Assembly: GCA_046538945.1 (NCBI GenBank)
Contig: JBKHHW010000055.1
Coordinates: 1-18,006 of the forward strand
Direction of reading: 5' to 3'
Source of the DNA: JAEZKC01 sp046538945
GTDB lineage: Bacteria; Fibrobacterota; Chitinivibrionia; Chitinivibrionales; Chitinispirillaceae
DNA: 18,006 bases
In this document: one piece after another, positions 14,355 to 18,006 of the stretch
How the letters are laid out: the number at the start of each line of letters is the position of its first letter
Position numbering within the stretch: the first letter of the stretch is position 1
Translations under genes and position numbers: made by a program
The notes under the pieces: model-generated
The model's database searches: none
What the model was told of the DNA's origin: nothing
Seen by the model: the letters and a program-made list of their open reading frames with translations, nothing else

Positions 14355-15377
14355 ATGACACTCCTCGTACTGCTTCTGCTGGCTATCTTTGGCTCGTTTT
14401 ATTTCTCCGGAACTGAAACCGGTTTCATATCATGGAATCCGCTCAAAGTTGCTCACAGGGCCTCCAAAGGCGACCTGAACGCTCGTGTCGCTCTCTATCT
14501 GATGAATCACAAGGATCGTTTCCTCACCACCATTCTTATCGGAAACAACATCTGTAATATCGCCGCTGCGCTGATCTTCGCCCAGCTTTTCCTCATGCTC
14601 GATACCTATATCCCCCTGGACCTCTACCGGATCCCCTCACCAGAGTCCTGGTTTCTGACTCCCGTCATGGTGCTTTTCGGGGAAATGCTCCCCAAGACTC
14701 TCTACAGAACTTACTCGTTTCGCCTGACAATGAAATCGATTCCGGTGATGGGCGTTCTGTATCTGGTGTTTTTCCCAATTTCCTGGTTGTTTTCACAGGT
14801 TTCGAAGCTTTTTCGCCGATCAACCGAAGGGGAGAGGGGCATCACCTTCAGAACAAAAGCCCGGGAGGAGATGGTGCTGGTTGCGGTGGAGGGGGCCAGG
14901 AGGGGGAATCTGTTCGAAACGGCCAATCAGGTCATGGAGAACACTCTGAATCTGAGAGATCGGGAGGTCAGATCCATAGCAACAGATATCGGGAACTGGA
15001 AAAAGCAGCATGCTGCCTACACCTGCTCGCAGATGATCACGAGTATCGGAAAAGAGCTCGCCAGGGATGATGATGAGGTCGTCATTTTCAGCGATGATTT
15101 CAAAACACCTGTGGGCTATGTGTCACTATTCGAAGTGATTTCGTTCAGCCACAAAAAAAATCATTCGTTCCAGGAAGTACTCAAACCCCTGCCCAGTCTC
15201 AGAAGCACCATGACTCTCCTCTCCTGTCTCAAGAGAATGAGAGAGGACTCACCCCGTTACTTTCGCCTTCTGGAAAAAGACGGAACCCCTGTGGCAATAC
15301 TGGACAAAATGGTTCTTTTCGAGGCAGCTTTCGTAAAATTACCCTATAAAACCCAATATATGGCTGAAAGTGCTTGA
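14355..15377 (+). CDS. CNNM/DUF21-domain membrane protein (hemolysin/CorC-like family)
   Basis: 340 residues. The N-terminal ~150 residues carry three to four hydrophobic segments and the CNNM (DUF21) signature: SGTETGF (18-24), ILIGNNICN (60-68) and FGEMLPKT (108-115). Bacterial CNNM-domain proteins (CorB/CorC, YfjD) are linked to magnesium and other divalent-cation export. A region about 185-315 (with VVIFSDDFKTPVGYVSLFEVI and YFRLLEKDGTPVAILDKM) looks like a pair of degenerate CBS domains. The C-terminal CorC_HlyC domain found in many relatives appears to be missing. Inner membrane. The start is preceded by a short AGG. Substrate is inferred from the family only. Confidence 0.82.
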   Translation: MTLLVLLLLAIFGSFYFSGTETGFISWNPLKVAHRASKGDLNARVALYLMNHKDRFLTTILIGNNICNIAAALIFAQLFLMLDTYIPLDLYRIPSPESWFLTPVMVLFGEMLPKTLYRTYSFRLTMKSIPVMGVLYLVFFPISWLFSQVSKLFRRSTEGERGITFRTKAREEMVLVAVEGARRGNLFETANQVMENTLNLRDREVRSIATDIGNWKKQHAAYTCSQMITSIGKELARDDDEVVIFSDDFKTPVGYVSLFEVISFSHKKNHSFQEVLKPLPSLRSTMTLLSCLKRMREDSPRYFRLLEKDGTPVAILDKMVLFEAAFVKLPYKTQYMAESA

Positions 15378-15422
15378 TTTTTTTCTCTCTGCTATTTAAC
15401 TTAAGTAGATTACATTTTTTAT

Positions 15423-15451
15423 TTGCTTATGATGCCAAGTCATGCTACAAT
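15423..15451 (+). promoter_or_regulatory. Sigma70-type promoter of the M23 peptidase gene
   Basis: TTGCTT (15423-15428) and TACAAT (15446-15451) are exactly 17 bp apart, a near-consensus arrangement. The start would lie near 15458, giving a leader of about 44 nt. The -35 hexamer is the same as that of the promoter at 13792. Confidence 0.65.
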
Positions 15452-15501
15452 ATGAAATGGTAGATTGATTTGGTTTCTCTTTTTTCGAATAGATCGTGTT
15501 C

Positions 15502-16434
15502 ATGGATAATCACAGTTGGAATCTCATATATACCGCCTCCAGACATAATTCAAAAGCTCGCCTTTTTCGAGTCTCGAGTATAACCTGTGTTGCACTCGTA
15601 GTATTCATGTTTGCAGGTCTGCTCGGATTCGCAAGGCTTGTACACTCCGGAACAAGTTATGGACTGACCGTTCTCGGTGTATCCGCCGAACGGCAGGAAA
15701 ACCGGGGGCTGCTTCTCAAAGTTCAGTTTCTGGAAAAGTATATGCAGCAGGAGATGGCCAGCATCTCAAAGCTGGTGCAATACGAAGACGAAGCGAGGCT
15801 CAAGTATGGGATGGAACCGATAAGCAGCGAAGTCCGAAAGGCGGGTATCGGTGGACTTCCATCCCGGGATGAGATGCTGCTGTCCTCAATGATGGATCCG
15901 GTGGTGATGAAAGCCGAATCTCTCCGTTTTCAGTTTGCATCGCTGCTTCGCCAGACAGAACTTCAGGAATCCACCTTCCGTCAGACCTCAAGCACCATCG
16001 AAGATCTCCACGAACACTGGTCCCGCCGTCCGTCTATGTGGCCGACGACCGGGCGCATAACATCCAGCTTCGGTTACAGATATCACCCCTTCTCAGGCCA
16101 CCGTCTGCTTCATGAGGGGTTGGATATCGCAAACAAGAGATGGACTCCCATCTATGCACCGGCTGGTGGTCAGGTAACAGAGGTGAGATACAGAACCCAC
16201 TTCGGCAACATGGTGAAAATCAGCCATATCGACGGGGTCTACGAGACCCTTTATGCGCACCTTCAGAAGGCTTCGGTTGCTGAGGGGCAGGTGGTGAACC
16301 GCGGGGAACTCATCGGCTACGTCGGGAGTACCGGCCGCAGCACCGGTCCCCATCTCCATTACGAGGTTCATCACAACGGCCGCCCGGTCGATCCCATGGG
16401 TTTCATCCTTGCTTCAGATCAGATAGTCGATTGA
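15502..16434 (+). CDS. Membrane-anchored M23 (LytM) metallopeptidase
   Basis: 310 residues. A transmembrane helix spans about 26-46 (CVALVVFMFAGLLGFARLV) after a basic cytoplasmic tail, so the rest faces the periplasm. Residues about 62-165 form a charged helical (coiled-coil) stalk. The C-terminal M23 domain has the zinc-binding and catalytic set H204-x3-D208 (HEGLD), H253 (YAHL) and H284-x-H286 (GPHLHYEV), all intact, so this should be an active peptidoglycan endopeptidase rather than a NlpD/EnvC-type activator with lost ligands. It probably cuts peptide cross-bridges during wall growth or division. GTG 15496 and ATG 15502 are both possible starts; neither has a clear ribosome site, and the ATG is chosen. 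The gene has its own promoter and stands alone. Confidence 0.9.
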   Translation: MDNHSWNLIYTASRHNSKARLFRVSSITCVALVVFMFAGLLGFARLVHSGTSYGLTVLGVSAERQENRGLLLKVQFLEKYMQQEMASISKLVQYEDEARLKYGMEPISSEVRKAGIGGLPSRDEMLLSSMMDPVVMKAESLRFQFASLLRQTELQESTFRQTSSTIEDLHEHWSRRPSMWPTTGRITSSFGYRYHPFSGHRLLHEGLDIANKRWTPIYAPAGGQVTEVRYRTHFGNMVKISHIDGVYETLYAHLQKASVAEGQVVNRGELIGYVGSTGRSTGPHLHYEVHHNGRPVDPMGFILASDQIVD

Positions 16435-16445
16435 TTTTCTTTCCC

Positions 16446-16469
16446 TGAACAGCTTTCAGATGGTATACT
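16446..16469 (+). promoter_or_regulatory. Possible extended -10 promoter of the YjbQ-like gene
   Basis: TATACT at 16464-16469 is preceded by TGG, giving an extended -10 (TGnTATACT). The -35 position 17 bp upstream is TTCCCT, a poor match, which extended -10 promoters can tolerate. The predicted start is about 45 nt before the ATG. Confidence 0.4.
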
Positions 16470-16521
16470 TTGGTTCTAGCCCTGTTGAGGTTCTTAACAG
16501 TGATATAAGGAGGCTTTCTGT

Positions 16522-16926
16522 ATGATTTTCAGCAAGGAAGTATCCATCAGTACCGACCGGCGCAGCTGCTGGGTGGATGTGACATCCCAGGTGCAGAAGG
16601 TGGTGGATTCAAGCAGCGTTGAAGACGGCATATGTACGGTTTCCAGTCTGCACACCACGGGCGCGGTCACACTTAATGAAAATGCGGATCCTGACGTGGA
16701 GAGGGATTTCTTCTACAAGCTTGACAAGTTGGTTGATAGGGACCCCGCGTTCCGTCACGCGGAGGGAAACAGTGACAGTCATGTGAAGACATCCCTGGTG
16801 GGGCTCAGTGCCCAGGTGCCGATCCGTTCCGGCAGGCTTGTGCTTGGAACCTGGCAGTCTGTTTATTTCTGTGAATTCGATGGTCCCCGCAGCCGCCGTG
16901 TAACTGTCACAGTCATGGGAGAGTGA
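16522..16926 (+). CDS. UPF0047/YjbQ-family protein (secondary thiamine-phosphate synthase family)
   Basis: 134 residues covering the whole UPF0047 family length. Hallmarks are HTTGAVTLNENADPDV (44-59), HAEGNSDSHVKTSLVG (79-94) and GTWQSVYFCEFDGPR (109-123). The invariant His, Glu, Asp and Asn residues of the family pocket are present. E. coli YjbQ was reported to supply weak thiamine-phosphate synthase activity, so databases name the family that way, but its primary role is not settled. The ribosome site AAGGAGG (16507-16513) is excellent. The PorV-like gene follows 24 bp later, probably co-transcribed. thiC lies in the same window but about 10 kb away on the other strand, so the thiamine link is suggestive only. 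Confidence 0.88.
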   Translation: MIFSKEVSISTDRRSCWVDVTSQVQKVVDSSSVEDGICTVSSLHTTGAVTLNENADPDVERDFFYKLDKLVDRDPAFRHAEGNSDSHVKTSLVGLSAQVPIRSGRLVLGTWQSVYFCEFDGPRSRRVTVTVMGE

Positions 16927-16950
16927 CAGCGACAGGTAAGTGGAATCACA

Positions 16951-18003
16951 ATGAAAAATTTCATTTTCACATCAGTGTGTTTACTGCTTCTGCGGTTTGC
17001 GGTTTCGGGCGATTCGCTGGAGATCCGCTATGCGGGGGAGATCCTGCATATTCCGGTCGGTGCGGATGTGGCGGCCATGGGGGATGTCGGGGTGGTGATG
17101 CCCCGTCGGGCGGTTTCGGTGCACTGGAACCCTGCTTCCGCGGGTATGCTTGATCATTACGAAGCATCACTTGAATATGCGGGGCTCTACTGGGGGATGT
17201 CCCACCACGGTGCGGCCGCGTTCCATGCTCCGTTGAAGGGTGAAACGGGGATAACCGGCCTGATCATTCCTTTCTACAGCGGTGCGATCACAACCTACGA
17301 CACGCTTCCCGGCACCTACCAGGAACGTCTTCTTGACCCCTCAAAACGCGCCGACGGTTCCGGAACCGGAGTTCTCACCGACAACCAGAACCTCTTTGTT
17401 TTGGCGCTGGGCAAAAGATTTTCCATTCCCATGCCTCGCAACAGTTTTTCGGGAAAACCGCTCACTATTGACCTGGGAGTGGGCGGGGCTTTCCGTGGTT
17501 TGACTCACACAATGAAGCATGATGAGAAGGTGAGAATGGGGATGAATACCAATATCGATGCCGGTCTGCTTGCAAGAATCGGTTTGGATTACGATTTCCA
17601 GGCGAAGGAAACCATTCGCTATCTCACCCTTGGCGCGACATTCAAAAATTTCATTCCGGGAAACGTGAGCTGGGCTCATTCAGTTGACGGAAGCGGGGAT
17701 GGGGAGTACCGTGAGCCGCTCAAGGCGATTCAGTACTATGGCATTGCCTATACCGACGAAAGTCAGCTTCTGGGCGGTGACTGGGTGTTTTCTCTTTCCA
17801 TTCACAATAATTACGAGGTTTCCTACCACGGCGGAGTGGAGGCTCTGTTCTGGGATGTTGCCGCGTTTCGTGCCGGTTTTTCAGACGGTGTTCCCACTTT
17901 GGGGGCGGGAGTCAGATACCGCAACTGCTTTTTCGATTATGCGTTCCGTTTTGATCCGGTGGATATTTCTCCTCTGCGGGTGGTGGCGGGCGTGGTTTTT
18001 TAA
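16951..18003 (+). CDS. PorV/UPF0164-like outer-membrane beta-barrel protein
   Basis: 350 residues. Residues 1-19 are a signal peptide (MKNFIFTSVCLLLLRFAVSG). The mature N-terminus PVGADVAAMGDVGVVMPRRAVSVHWNPASAG follows the PorV/UPF0164/FadL-related signature (AMGxxGxxxAxxxDxxxxxWNPA) of FCB-group and spirochete outer-membrane proteins. The remainder alternates polar and hydrophobic residues in strands with aromatic girdles (FYSGAITTYDT, FFDYAFRFDPV), and the protein ends in VVF; a terminal Phe is typical of barrels. PorV-family proteins shuttle or anchor secreted proteins in type IX secretion in some phyla, but many relatives have no such link, and no secretion genes are seen here. Follows the YjbQ-like gene by 24 bp. 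The stop codon is at 18001-18003, so the gene is complete. Confidence 0.8.
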   Translation: MKNFIFTSVCLLLLRFAVSGDSLEIRYAGEILHIPVGADVAAMGDVGVVMPRRAVSVHWNPASAGMLDHYEASLEYAGLYWGMSHHGAAAFHAPLKGETGITGLIIPFYSGAITTYDTLPGTYQERLLDPSKRADGSGTGVLTDNQNLFVLALGKRFSIPMPRNSFSGKPLTIDLGVGGAFRGLTHTMKHDEKVRMGMNTNIDAGLLARIGLDYDFQAKETIRYLTLGATFKNFIPGNVSWAHSVDGSGDGEYREPLKAIQYYGIAYTDESQLLGGDWVFSLSIHNNYEVSYHGGVEALFWDVAAFRAGFSDGVPTLGAGVRYRNCFFDYAFRFDPVDISPLRVVAGVVF

Positions 18004-18006
18004 GGG

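Overview
The window looks like a core-genome stretch of a diderm (Gram-negative) bacterium. It encodes an Omp85-type outer-membrane barrel, a PorV/UPF0164-like outer-membrane protein, several proteins with Sec signal peptides, and a LytM-type (M23) peptidase. The zinc-less DksA-like protein, the PorV-like barrel, the DUF3536-type GH57 enzyme and the short ThiC together suggest an anaerobic member of the FCB superphylum, perhaps near Fibrobacterota/Chitinivibrionia. That placement is inference. No rRNA, tRNA, CRISPR array, transposase, phage gene or toxin-antitoxin pair was recognised.

Layout. 1-412 is non-coding and rich in palindromic repeats. 413-1558 (+) is a secreted SH3-domain protein of unknown function. 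1559-1789 holds a perfect 32-bp palindrome. 1790-3091 (+) is an RhlE-type DEAD-box RNA helicase whose coding sequence appears to begin at a non-canonical ATT codon. Three minus-strand genes follow, in transcription order from the right: thiC (5394-6668) with an intrinsic terminator, prmA (4458-5300), and a divergent PRPP-synthetase-like gene (3142-4245). 6669-7100 is a divergent intergenic region. A zinc-less DksA/TraR-family regulator (7101-7499, +) with its own terminator comes next.

From 7626 to 13756 four plus-strand genes lie close together: Omp85-like barrel, periplasmic TPR-type repeat protein, an 81-residue unknown protein, and a GH57/DUF3536 glycosidase. The last two overlap. No internal terminator was seen, so they may be one operon. 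This is the least explained gene set here. Three separately promoted units follow: an 83-residue membrane/coiled-coil protein with a strong terminator, a CNNM/DUF21 membrane protein, and an M23 peptidase. The window ends with a UPF0047/YjbQ protein and the PorV-like barrel, 24 bp apart.

Connections. ThiC makes the pyrimidine half of thiamine, and YjbQ-family proteins have been linked to thiamine-phosphate synthase activity, but the two genes are about 10 kb apart. RhlE, PrmA and the DksA-like protein belong to RNA, ribosome and transcription physiology. The Omp85, TPR, M23 and PorV-like proteins belong to the envelope. Sigma70-like promoters could be read before the 83-residue gene, the CNNM gene, the M23 gene, the YjbQ gene and, more weakly, the DksA-like gene.
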